Assembly (NCBI GenBank): GCA_017449485.1
Contig: JAFTFP010000101.1
Location: 1-37,540 of the forward strand
From: Lachnospiraceae bacterium
GTDB taxonomy: Bacteria > Bacillota > Clostridia > Lachnospirales > Lachnospiraceae
DNA length: 37,540 nt
Direction: 5' to 3'
The position numbers and the translations under genes are program-made. The notes beneath the pieces were generated by a model that worked only from the letters and a program-made list of their open reading frames with translations, searched no databases and was not told the origin of the DNA. Positions 1 to 8,060 of this stretch are shown piece after piece (position 1 is the first letter of the stretch; every line of letters starts with the position of its first letter).

Positions 1-167
1 AGTCGGCACAGCCGGTGGAAATCTGCAGCGGCGGACCGGGACAGGGAACAGAAGTGATCCTGCACCTGCCCAGGAAGAGCGCCGGGACAGAGGAAACGGC
101 ACAGAAGCAGATTCAGGAGATTCAGCACGAGGAGGAAAGCGATGTTTCGGATTCTGATCGCGGATGA
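1..167 (+). CDS. Sensor histidine kinase, C-terminal end (partial)
   Basis: The third reading frame is open from the window edge to TGA at 165-167. The visible 54 residues begin SAQPVEI and run through GGPGQGTEVILHLP, which matches the end of an HATPase_c domain (the final glycine-rich G2 turn and last beta strand). A charged tail of about 30 residues rich in Glu and Gln follows. The stop lies 26 bases inside the next gene, so kinase and response regulator are translationally coupled and form one two-component pair. Most of the kinase, including any membrane or HAMP domain, lies outside the window, so the sensed signal cannot be read here. By context it is probably a LytS/YesM-type kinase; that is inference. 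Confidence 0.75.
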   Translation, partial: SAQPVEICSGGPGQGTEVILHLPRKSAGTEETAQKQIQEIQHEEESDVSDSDRG

Positions 168-1716
168 TGAGGGAATCATGCGGGAGTCGATCCGCAATAC
201 GATACAGTCGAATTTTGCCAGTGACTGCGAGATCCAGACGGTCCGCACGGGCCGCGAGGTGGTGGAGCAGTGCGCCACATTCCGGCCGGACATCGCCTTT
301 GTGGACATTCAGATGCCCGGACTCTCCGGCATCCAGGCCATCCAGGAGGTCCGAAAGACAGATCCTTCGATTCTGTTCATCATCATCACGGCCTACGACC
401 GGTTCTCCTATGCCCAGGAGGCGGTCAACCTGGGGGTGATGGAGTACATCACCAAGCCCGTCAACAAGAAGAAGATCGTGGATGTCTGCGTGCGCGCGAT
501 GCACCAGGTGGAGGAGATGCGCAGAAAGCGCAGCGACGATCTGCGCGTGCGGGAGAAGCTGGAGATCGTCCAGCCGATGATCGAGGTGGCCTTCATCAAC
601 AACCTGCTGCAGGAGGACCGCGGCGGCACCATGCGCGACTATCTGGACATGCTGGATATCCAGGAGGACTACGGTTTCTTCTGTGTGCTGGAATTCGGTG
701 ACGGCGACAGCAGCGGCAATTTCACCAACGCGGTGGGCTCCAACGTGAAAATGAATCAGTCCTATCAGGAACTGAAGAACACCGTCCGCGATTATCTGGA
801 CTGCATCGTCGGCCCGCTGATGGGCAACCGGATTCCGCTCTTCATTGCTTCCGTGCAGGACCGGATGCCCTATGAGCAGCGCGTCGAGATGATCACGCGT
901 GTCCGAAGCCTGCTCCGGCGTCTGGAGTCAGACCATGAGCTGAGCTTCCGCAGCGGCATCGGCGATGTGCACAGCATCGAAGAAGCGTCCGCTTCCTTTA
1001 AGGAGGCCGTGCGGTGCCTGCGGCAGGGCGAGGGCCATGTCGTCCATATCATGGACCTGTCTGCAGCGGCCAAGACATCGGAGGAATATCCCTATGCACA
1101 GGAGCAGAAATTCATCCAGCACGGCATGATGGCAGACGCGGAGAACGCCTGCGCCTGTGCGGAGGAGCTGCTCGAGTGGACGCAGCAGCACAACCCGGAC
1201 GAGCTGGCCATGCGCGCCCTGACACTGGTGATTCATCTGCAGCAGAAGGCGATGGAAAACGGACTGATGCAGTCCGGTCAGGAGCTGAAGGGCGCTTCGC
1301 TGATGGAGCTCTCAGACGCCTCCGGCGCGCAGGTGCAGCAGTGGCTTTCGGGCAAAATCCGGACCATCTGCGAGGATATCTCCAGCCGGAAACAGCGCGA
1401 ATCCGAGAATGTCGTCAGCCGCGCGGCGGCTTATATCCGGGAGCACTATGCCGAGGAGGTCACCCTGGACGAAGTCTCGCGCCTGGTGGACATCAGCCCT
1501 TACTATTTCAGCAAGCTGTTCAAGCAGGAGACAGGCGAGAACTTTATCGAGTATCTGACTTATATCCGGATTGAGAAGGCCAAGGAATATCTGGCGAATC
1601 CGCGCTACAGCATCAAGGAGGTCTGCATCATGTGCGGGTACAGCGATCCCAACTATTTCAGCCGGATTTTCAAGAAATATGTCGGTAAGACACCCAGCGA
1701 ATACCGCGGAGCATAA
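142..1716 (+). CDS. YesN-type response regulator with AraC DNA-binding domain
   Basis: 524 residues. The N-terminus is a CheY-like receiver: acidic pair D8-D9, phospho-acceptor D55 in FVDIQMPG, T83 and K105 (ITKPV). A long middle region (about 130-420) has no motif I recognise, as is usual for YesN proteins. The last roughly 100 residues are an AraC/XylS double helix-turn-helix (AAAYIREHYAEEVTLDEVS, then DISPYYFSKLFKQ, and CGYSDPNYFSRIFKK near the end). Phosphorylated by the overlapping kinase, it should activate transcription. The likely target is the sugar transporter beginning at 3003, because the next gene encodes a sugar-binding lipoprotein. The ATG at 142 fits the receiver start and has GGAGG at 131-135. 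Confidence 0.93.
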   Translation: MFRILIADDEGIMRESIRNTIQSNFASDCEIQTVRTGREVVEQCATFRPDIAFVDIQMPGLSGIQAIQEVRKTDPSILFIIITAYDRFSYAQEAVNLGVMEYITKPVNKKKIVDVCVRAMHQVEEMRRKRSDDLRVREKLEIVQPMIEVAFINNLLQEDRGGTMRDYLDMLDIQEDYGFFCVLEFGDGDSSGNFTNAVGSNVKMNQSYQELKNTVRDYLDCIVGPLMGNRIPLFIASVQDRMPYEQRVEMITRVRSLLRRLESDHELSFRSGIGDVHSIEEASASFKEAVRCLRQGEGHVVHIMDLSAAAKTSEEYPYAQEQKFIQHGMMADAENACACAEELLEWTQQHNPDELAMRALTLVIHLQQKAMENGLMQSGQELKGASLMELSDASGAQVQQWLSGKIRTICEDISSRKQRESENVVSRAAAYIREHYAEEVTLDEVSRLVDISPYYFSKLFKQETGENFIEYLTYIRIEKAKEYLANPRYSIKEVCIMCGYSDPNYFSRIFKKYVGKTPSEYRGA

Positions 1717-1750
1717 TCGACCGATGTTCTTTACAGGGAGGAACGGACAG

Positions 1751-2815
1751 GTGAGGATTCTGAAGGAAAAGAATAAACTGCACAGACTGCTGCGCACTGC
1801 GGCGGCAGCATTCCTGCTGGTCACGCTGCTGACAGGGTGCGGGGCGGCTCAGGAGGAGCAGCCGGAGAAGAAGGCTGATCCCGCGGAGGATCAGATCAGC
1901 ATCGGCATGTGCTTTGACTCCTTTGTCATTGAGCGGTGGATCCGCGACCGGGATGTGTTCCTCTCGGCGGCCGAGAGTCTGGGGGCTTCCGTCAATGTCC
2001 AGAGTGCAAACGGCAGTGCGGAGGAGCAGATCGAGCAGATCCGGTATCTGATGGAAAAAGACGTCGATGTGCTGGTGGTGATTCCTGTAGACTGCGATGC
2101 CCTCTCAGAGGTGCTGCAGGAGGCCAAGAAGCAGGGCATCCGCGTGATGAGCTACGACCGGCTTGCGGCCAATGCCGATGTGGATCTGTACATCTCCTTT
2201 GACAACGAGGAGGTGGGCCGGCTCATGGGCGGGGCACTGCGCGATGCCATTCCGGACGGCGGCAAGCTCTTCATGATCGGCGGCCCCCTGACCGATGACA
2301 ACGTGGTCATGGTGGAGCGGGGCTTTCATGAGGTACTGGACCGGACGGACCTGGAGGTGGTCTATCTGTCCCGGTGTGAGAACTGGAATGCCATTGACGG
2401 CTATGATTATGTGAAGGAGGCGCTGAAGGAAAACCGGGATGTGGCGGGTATCATGTGCGGCAACGATGATATTGCCACGCAGGCCTTCCGTGCCCTCTCC
2501 GAGGAGCGTCTGGCCGGAAAGGTCATGCTGACGGGACAGGACGGAGATCTCTCCGCCTGCCAGCGCGTCGTGGCCGGCACCCAGCTGGTGACGGTCTTCA
2601 AATCCATCGACGAGGAAGCGCGCCGTGCGGCAGAATGTGCGGTGCATCTGGCCAAGGGCGAACCGCTGGAAGGTGCGGATCAGACCATGAACGACGGGAC
2701 GTATGACGTGCCTTATCTGGAGCTGACGCCGATCGCCGTCACCAGGGACAATATCGACGAGGTGATCATTGAGGGCGGTTTCCACGCCCGCGATGAAATC
2801 TATCAGAATCGCTGA
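1751..2815 (+). CDS. Sugar-binding lipoprotein, probably the sensory receptor of the two-component system
   Basis: A periplasmic-binding-protein-type lipoprotein of the ChvE/RbsB group (Peripl_BP_4 family). I place the start at GTG 1751 because AGGGAGG lies 9 bases before it and translation then opens with a basic N-terminus, a hydrophobic stretch and the lipobox LLTGC (lipidated Cys30). An upstream in-frame ATG at 1724 would add nine residues without a good ribosome site. The mature protein has the two-lobe features expected of this family (ISIGMCFDSFVIERW, LVVIPVDCDALSEVL, MSYDRLAAN, GIMCGNDDIATQAF, LTGQDGDLSACQ). It resembles the transporter receptor at 3003 in general pattern but is clearly diverged. 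It follows the response regulator after 34 bases and is separated from the transporter by a promoter-sized gap. This suggests an XylFII-like sensing partner for the kinase; that role is inferred. Confidence 0.85.
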   Translation: MRILKEKNKLHRLLRTAAAAFLLVTLLTGCGAAQEEQPEKKADPAEDQISIGMCFDSFVIERWIRDRDVFLSAAESLGASVNVQSANGSAEEQIEQIRYLMEKDVDVLVVIPVDCDALSEVLQEAKKQGIRVMSYDRLAANADVDLYISFDNEEVGRLMGGALRDAIPDGGKLFMIGGPLTDDNVVMVERGFHEVLDRTDLEVVYLSRCENWNAIDGYDYVKEALKENRDVAGIMCGNDDIATQAFRALSEERLAGKVMLTGQDGDLSACQRVVAGTQLVTVFKSIDEEARRAAECAVHLAKGEPLEGADQTMNDGTYDVPYLELTPIAVTRDNIDEVIIEGGFHARDEIYQNR

Positions 2816-2910
2816 GGAAACCGGAGTAGCACAGCGGCAGGATTATTTTGCCATCTGTGCTGTGCTGCGGGGCCGGAAACATCTTCATCTTCCCAACTTG
2901 GTGCTAATTG

Positions 2911-2944
2911 TTGACAAAACATTCAAATTCAGCTGTGTTATTAT
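2911..2944 (+). promoter_or_regulatory. Possible promoter of the sugar transporter operon
   Basis: The 187-base gap between the sensory lipoprotein and the transporter receptor is AT-richer than its surroundings. It contains a perfect TTGACA at 2911-2916 and TATTAT at 2939-2944. The 22-base spacer is too long for an ordinary sigma-A promoter, which would fit a promoter that needs an activator such as the YesN-type regulator. No clear cre or palindromic operator was found nearby. Confidence 0.35.
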
Positions 2945-3002
2945 GCAATTGTCACAAAGGTTCGCCCTATGGGCGGCAAAAGATCCAAGGAGGATTTAGA
3001 TT

Positions 3003-4214
3003 ATGAAGAAAAAGGCAGTAGCACTTGTACTGGCAGCTTCCATGATTTCCGCAGCCCTCGCAGGTTGTGCGGCAGCTGGCGCTCCGGCAGCAACTGAGCC
3101 GGCAGCAGAAGCAGTTGAGGAAGAAGCTGAGGCACCTGCTGAGGAAGCTGAAGCAGCTCCGGCAGCAGAAGCAACCGGCAAGACCGTCGGTATCGCAATG
3201 CCGACACAGTCCCTTGAGAGATGGAATCGTGATGGTTCTTATCTGAAGGAGCAGTTCGAGTCCAGAGGCTATGCCACAGAGCTTGTTTTCTCGGATAACA
3301 AGATCGAGCAGCAGGTCAAGGACCTTGAGAACATGATCGCGGATGAGGTTGACCTTCTGGTTATCGCCGCCATCGACGGTGAGTCCCTCTCCCAGGTTCT
3401 GGCAGATGCGAAGGATGCCGGCATTCCGGTTATCGCTTATGACCGTCTGATCATGAACACCGATGCAGTCAGCTACTATGTATCGTTCGATAACTACACA
3501 GTCGGCACACTGCAGGGACAGTTCGTAGTTGATCAGCTGGATCTCGACAATGTTGACGGCCCGTTCAACATCGAGTTCACCGCTGGTGATCCGGCCGACA
3601 ACAACGCAGGATTCTTCTTCAACGGCGCATACGATGTTCTGAAGCCTTACATCGAGGCTGGCAAGCTGAATGTTGTTTCCGGCCAGACCCAGTTTGACCA
3701 GGTTGCAACTGCTCAGTGGAATACTGAGACCGCTATGAAGAGATTCCAGAACATTCTGGCTTCCTACTATTCTGATGGAACTGTCCTCGACGTAGCACTG
3801 TGCTCCAATGACTCCACCGCACTCGGTGTTGCACAGGCAATCGAGACCGACTATGCCGGCGACAACACAGTTCTGGTAACCGGTCAGGACGGTGACGAAG
3901 CAAACCTTGCCAACATCGTAGACGGCAAGCAGACCATGACAGTCTACAAGGCAGTTGCGAACGAAGCAGTTGCTACTCTGGACCTCGGCGATGCTCTTCT
4001 GAACGGCGAGACCCCGGACGAAGGCCTGATCGCAGCTTCCAACTGGGACTTCGACTGCGCATATGATACCTCTTCCTATGACAACGGCACCGGCATCATT
4101 CCTTCTTATCTGCTGGTTCCCACAGTTGTTACCAAGGACAACATGGTTGATGCGCTGGTAACTCCTGGATACTATACACAGGACGACGCAGGTTATCTGC
4201 ATCCGACAAACTAA
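3003..4214 (+). CDS. Monosaccharide ABC transporter, substrate-binding lipoprotein (ChvE/MmsE-like)
   Basis: 403 residues. The lipoprotein signal ends in ALAGC (lipidated Cys22). An Ala/Glu/Pro-rich linker of about 35 residues tethers the binding domain to the membrane. From about residue 58 the sequence follows the ChvE family: GIAMPTQSLERWNRDG, DNKIEQQVKDLENMI, IAYDRLIMN, VSYYVSFDNYTVG, ALCSNDSTALGVAQ and VTGQDGDEANL. It should capture monosaccharides (ChvE-type proteins bind several, such as glucose, galactose, xylose and arabinose) and pass them to the permease at 5871. CAAGGAGG precedes the ATG. The gene has very regular, highly expressed-type codon use, and a terminator follows it directly, so it is probably made in excess over the ATPase and permease. 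Confidence 0.92.
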   Translation: MKKKAVALVLAASMISAALAGCAAAGAPAATEPAAEAVEEEAEAPAEEAEAAPAAEATGKTVGIAMPTQSLERWNRDGSYLKEQFESRGYATELVFSDNKIEQQVKDLENMIADEVDLLVIAAIDGESLSQVLADAKDAGIPVIAYDRLIMNTDAVSYYVSFDNYTVGTLQGQFVVDQLDLDNVDGPFNIEFTAGDPADNNAGFFFNGAYDVLKPYIEAGKLNVVSGQTQFDQVATAQWNTETAMKRFQNILASYYSDGTVLDVALCSNDSTALGVAQAIETDYAGDNTVLVTGQDGDEANLANIVDGKQTMTVYKAVANEAVATLDLGDALLNGETPDEGLIAASNWDFDCAYDTSSYDNGTGIIPSYLLVPTVVTKDNMVDALVTPGYYTQDDAGYLHPTN

Positions 4215-4236
4215 TCCGACAGCCGGATAAAAACCG

Positions 4237-4270
4237 GGCGGGGCAGGAAAATTATGCCCCGCCTTTTTTT
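4237..4270 (+). terminator. Intercistronic terminator/attenuator after the binding-protein gene
   Basis: A 9-bp GC-rich stem (4237-4245 with 4255-4263, loop of 9) is followed by seven T residues (4264-4270). It lies between the receptor gene and the ATPase gene with no clear new promoter after it. Partial termination here would raise receptor mRNA over ATPase and permease mRNA, a usual arrangement in binding-protein transporters. Confidence 0.8.
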
Positions 4271-4320
4271 CAGTAGCGGGTACTGCTGATAGGATATGAG
4301 GGAAGCAGGAGGTATTACAG

Positions 4321-5874
4321 TTGGCAGATTATATTCTGGAGATGAGAGGAATCATAAAGGATTTCCCCGCTGTAAGAGCTTTGGACAACGTCAATCTTCA
4401 GGTTGAGCGGGGAGAGATCCACGCACTGGTCGGCGAAAACGGCGCAGGCAAGTCCACGCTGATGAACGTCCTTTCCGGGACGTTCCCTTACGGAAATTAC
4501 AGCGGACAGATTATCTATAACGGTCAGGAATGTAAATTCCACAACATTCATGATTCCGAAAAGCTCGGAATCGTCATCATCCATCAGGAACTTGCGCTGA
4601 TCCCGGAACTGACAATCGCAGAGAACATGTTCCTGGGAAATGAGCGCAGGGGAGCGTTCGGAAAGATCAACTGGGACCGGACGTATAAGGAAGCACAGGA
4701 TCAGATGAACCGGGTTGGCCTGAAGGAAAAATCCAGCGTGCTGATCAAGGACATCGGAACCGGCAAGCAGCAGCTGGTGGAAATTGCCAAGGCACTCTCC
4801 AAAAACGTCAAGCTGCTGATTCTGGATGAGCCTACTTCGTCCCTGAACGAAGAAGATTCCAGAATGCTGCTGGATATGCTGCTGGGCTTTAAGAAAGAGG
4901 GCCTGACCTCCATCATCATCACACATAAGCTGAACGAGGTTGCCTATTGCGCGGACCGGATCACTGTCCTGCGCGACGGCTCTACCATTGAGACGATCGA
5001 CAACCATGATCACAATATTGATGAGGAACGGATTATCAAGGGCATGGTCGGCCGGGAACTGACCAACCGCTTCCCGTCCCGCGAGCATAACGTGGGAACA
5101 GAAGTGATGTTTGAGGCACAGGACTGGACCGTCTATCACCCGGTATATACAGAAAAATGCGTGGACCGGAATGTCAGCTTCAAGGTGCACAAGGGAGAGA
5201 TTGTCGGCTTCTCGGGTCTGCAGGGCGCAGGCCGCACGGAACTGGCGATGTCCCTCTTCGGCAAAAGCTATGGCAGCAAGATTTCCGGCCGCGAGTTTAT
5301 AAAAGGCAAGGAAGTTCACTTAAAGAACGAGCACGACGCCATTGAACACGGACTGGCGTATGCAACGGAAGACCGGAAGGTCAACGGCCTGGTACTGGAG
5401 GATTCCATCGCATGGAACACCACAATGGCCAAGCTGTCCAAGGTCAGTAAGAACGGCATCATCAGTGTGCCGGAGGAAAACAAAGCAGCACAGGAATTTG
5501 TGGATGCCATGCGGACCAAGACGCCGAGCATTCAGCAGAAGGTCGGCAATCTCTCCGGCGGCAACCAGCAGAAGGTACTGCTGTCCAAGTGGATGTTCGC
5601 GGAGCCGGATATCCTGATCCTTGATGAGCCGACACGTGGTATCGATGTCGGTGCTAAATATGAGATTTACTGCATCATGAATGACATGGTCGCACAGGGC
5701 AAGGCAGTGGTCATGATTTCGTCCGAGCTGCCGGAACTGCTGGGTATGTGTGACCGGATCTACGTCATGAATGAGGGAGAAATGGTCGCGGAGTTTAAGG
5801 CGGAAGAGGCTACGCAGGAAAAGATTATGAGCGCGATCCTGACTTCGGATAAGAAAGAGGAGGCAAAAGCATGA
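4321..5874 (+). CDS. mmsA: Monosaccharide ABC transporter, double ATPase subunit (MmsA/GguA-like)
   Basis: 517 residues with two ABC domains in tandem, as in MglA/AraG/GguA. Domain 1 has an intact Walker A (GENGAGKST, 38-46) and Walker B (LLILDEPTSSL), with a modified signature (IGTGKQQ). Domain 2 (from about 260) has the degenerate P-loop GLQGAGRTE typical of this family, then the classical signature LSGGNQQKV and Walker B ILILDEPTRGID. It powers sugar uptake with the permease encoded next. The only start that gives the full N-terminus is TTG at 4321, supported by AGGAGG at 4307-4312. A weak TTG start would further lower expression relative to the receptor. The stop overlaps the permease start by four bases. 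Confidence 0.94.
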   Translation: MADYILEMRGIIKDFPAVRALDNVNLQVERGEIHALVGENGAGKSTLMNVLSGTFPYGNYSGQIIYNGQECKFHNIHDSEKLGIVIIHQELALIPELTIAENMFLGNERRGAFGKINWDRTYKEAQDQMNRVGLKEKSSVLIKDIGTGKQQLVEIAKALSKNVKLLILDEPTSSLNEEDSRMLLDMLLGFKKEGLTSIIITHKLNEVAYCADRITVLRDGSTIETIDNHDHNIDEERIIKGMVGRELTNRFPSREHNVGTEVMFEAQDWTVYHPVYTEKCVDRNVSFKVHKGEIVGFSGLQGAGRTELAMSLFGKSYGSKISGREFIKGKEVHLKNEHDAIEHGLAYATEDRKVNGLVLEDSIAWNTTMAKLSKVSKNGIISVPEENKAAQEFVDAMRTKTPSIQQKVGNLSGGNQQKVLLSKWMFAEPDILILDEPTRGIDVGAKYEIYCIMNDMVAQGKAVVMISSELPELLGMCDRIYVMNEGEMVAEFKAEEATQEKIMSAILTSDKKEEAKA

Positions 5875-7028
5875 ATGTCAAAGCATTACTGAAAAAGTAC
5901 ACCATGGTGATCGCGCTGGTCGTCGTCTTTATTTTCTTCACGATCCTGACGGGCGGAAGACTGACCAACGCGCAGAACGTTTCCAACCTGCTTCTGCAGA
6001 ACGCCTATGTGCTGGTGATGGCCTGCGGCATGCTGCTGTGCATCCTGACGGGCGGCAACGTTGACCTGTCCATCGGTGCTTCGCTGTGTCTGTGCGGCGC
6101 ACTCGCGGCCAAGATCATGCAGAGCGGCGCTCCCGCGGGACTTGCGATTCTTACGGCGCTGGGCGTGGCTGCTGTCATCGGTATCTGGCAGGGCTATCTG
6201 ATCGGCTTTGTTCACATTCCGCCGTTCATCTGCACACTGGCAGGCATGTTCCTCTGGAGAGGACTGGCCCGTGTCGTCCTGGATTCCAGAACCATCAGTA
6301 TTCAGAACCAGAAGTTCCTGGATCTGTTCTCTTCCTACATTCAGATCCCCGGACTGGATGAGAACAAGCACTGTGTCTCCGCACTGATCATCGGTATCCT
6401 GGTCGCTGTAGTGATCACCATTGCGACGCTGGCAAACCGTGCGCGTCAGGCGAAGAACGGCTATGACACCGGCTCGAAGACCGGCGCCATCGTCAGACTG
6501 GTCATCATTGATCTGCTGATCGTGATTTATTCCTACAAGCTGATGCAGTACAAGGGCATCCCGGTCATGCTGATCTGGATTCTGGCCGTTGTTCTGATCT
6601 TCGCATTTGTGACCAGCTCCACGGTATTCGGCCGCTACTTCTACGCAGTCGGCGGCAACGAGAAGGCTACCAAGCTTTCCGGTATCGATCCCCGCAAGGT
6701 TTACTTCTGGGCTTACTTCCTGATGAGCCTGCTGGCAGGTCTGTCGGGTCTTCTGATGGGCGCCAGAATCGGTTCGGTCGACGGTGCGATGGGTACTTCC
6801 TATGAGATGGATGCAATCGCTTCCTGTTTCATCGGCGGCGCTTCCGCATACGGCGGCTCCGGTACAGTTCCGGGCATCATGATCGGCGCGATCCTGCTGG
6901 GCGTCATCAACCAGGGCATGTCCATCTACGGTCTGTCCGACTCCTGGCAGTACGTGGTCAAGGGCGCGGTTCTGCTGACGGCTGTTGTCTTCGACGTCGT
7001 CTCCAACCACAAGACCGGCAAGTCATGA
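5871..7028 (+). CDS. mmsB: Monosaccharide ABC transporter, permease (MmsB/GguB-like)
   Basis: 385 residues, strongly hydrophobic, with about 10-11 membrane segments and the BPD_transp_2 pattern of ribose/galactose-type permeases (GGNVDLSIGASLCL near the first third, GGNEKATKLSGID about residue 262, FIGGASAYGGSGTVPG near the end). It forms the membrane channel for the ATPase encoded upstream. Its ATG overlaps the ATPase stop (ATGA), so the two are translationally coupled. A long cytoplasmic segment, about residues 187-207, contains many basic residues, as in GguB proteins. A strong terminator follows, ending the operon. Confidence 0.93.
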   Translation: MNVKALLKKYTMVIALVVVFIFFTILTGGRLTNAQNVSNLLLQNAYVLVMACGMLLCILTGGNVDLSIGASLCLCGALAAKIMQSGAPAGLAILTALGVAAVIGIWQGYLIGFVHIPPFICTLAGMFLWRGLARVVLDSRTISIQNQKFLDLFSSYIQIPGLDENKHCVSALIIGILVAVVITIATLANRARQAKNGYDTGSKTGAIVRLVIIDLLIVIYSYKLMQYKGIPVMLIWILAVVLIFAFVTSSTVFGRYFYAVGGNEKATKLSGIDPRKVYFWAYFLMSLLAGLSGLLMGARIGSVDGAMGTSYEMDAIASCFIGGASAYGGSGTVPGIMIGAILLGVINQGMSIYGLSDSWQYVVKGAVLLTAVVFDVVSNHKTGKS

Positions 7029-7078
7029 CAAGACCTGCTGCAGTCGACAAAACGTGCGCAGTCATGTAAAATAGTAAA

Positions 7079-7109
7079 AGCGGTTCCGGGTGACCGGAGC
7101 CGCTTTTTT
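7079..7109 (+). terminator. Terminator of the sugar transporter operon
   Basis: An 11-bp stem (7079-7089 with 7094-7104, one G-T pair, loop GTGA) is followed by a run of Ts to 7109. The ribosome site of the next gene starts immediately after it (AGGAG at 7111). Confidence 0.9.
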
Positions 7110-7122
7110 AAGGAGAAGAATC

Positions 7123-8001
7123 ATGCCGTCAACCTATGCGCACGAGCGGTTCGGATGCGACGTATTAAAACAGCTCCCGGAGCGGGAGAAAAAAGCAGCA
7201 GAACAGGCACCGGGGCTCTTTCACCTGGGACTGCAGGGGCCTGATCTGTTTTTTTATTTTCATCCGCTGCATCCGGGCCCGGTCACGCGGATCGGCAATG
7301 AGGTGCACCGCCGGCCCGGTCTGGATTTTGTAAGGCACGCGGCACAGACCGCTGCCGAAAAAGACTGGGCAGTGCCTTATCTGTCCTATGCCTATGGCTC
7401 CATCTGCCACTTTGCGCTGGACCGTGCCTGCCACTATGACGTCTTCGACTGGACGAGGACGCACGGCGTGCCGCACGCGGTGATCGAAGGGGAACTGGAC
7501 CGGGTGCTGCTTAAGGAGGACGGGAAGGATCCGGTCCGCGCCGATCTGGTGGAGAATCTGCATCCCGAGGGGCGGGACGCGGAGGTGATCGCGGCTTTTT
7601 ATTCCGGCATGCAGCTGGGAGAAGGCGGAGAGGACGGCTTCACGACGGCACAGATGCAGGCGGCCATCCGGTCGTTTATCCGCTTCAACCATATCCTGAC
7701 GGCGCCCGGCAGACCAAAGCGCTGGGTGATCTTCACGGCGCTGAAGGCGGCGGGAAAATATGATGAGCTGCGCGGACATGTTATCCTTTATGAGGCGGAT
7801 CCCGCCTGCGAGGAGGTGCTGCCGGTGCTGCGCAGGCACTATGAGGCAGCGGTTCCGGAGGCAGTGCGGCTGATCTGTGATTTCCGGGACAGCGCCGAGG
7901 GGCGGCTTCCCTGGGATGCGCTTTATAATATGAATTACGAGTCGGATTACCGCAGAAGATGGCAGGAAGCGGGAATCGATCCGGCGGGGAAGCAGGGGTA
8001 G
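7123..8001 (+). CDS. Zinc-dependent phospholipase C-like protein
   Basis: 292 residues from ATG 7123 (AGGAG 8 bases upstream; an upstream in-frame start would lie inside the terminator). It has the histidine/aspartate pattern of the bacterial Zn_dep_PLPC family: STYAHERFG at the N-terminus, LFHLGLQGPDLFFY at about 36-49, SICHFALDRACHYDVFDW at about 98-115, and HAVIEGELDRVLL. No signal peptide is visible, so it is probably cytoplasmic, unlike the secreted clostridial toxins of the same fold. Members of this group are common in Lachnospiraceae and mostly uncharacterised. The true substrate is unknown, and 'phospholipase' describes the fold more than a shown activity. Confidence 0.8.
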   Translation: MPSTYAHERFGCDVLKQLPEREKKAAEQAPGLFHLGLQGPDLFFYFHPLHPGPVTRIGNEVHRRPGLDFVRHAAQTAAEKDWAVPYLSYAYGSICHFALDRACHYDVFDWTRTHGVPHAVIEGELDRVLLKEDGKDPVRADLVENLHPEGRDAEVIAAFYSGMQLGEGGEDGFTTAQMQAAIRSFIRFNHILTAPGRPKRWVIFTALKAAGKYDELRGHVILYEADPACEEVLPVLRRHYEAAVPEAVRLICDFRDSAEGRLPWDALYNMNYESDYRRRWQEAGIDPAGKQG

Positions 8002-8060
8002 GCAAGGCTGATGCGGGCAATGCCCGGCAGTTTAAAAAAAAGAAGCAGGGGGAACAGATC

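Noticed and set aside
2967-4202. 411-codon minus-strand open frame
   Set aside because: A mirror of the ChvE-like receptor gene; the translated product has no motif.
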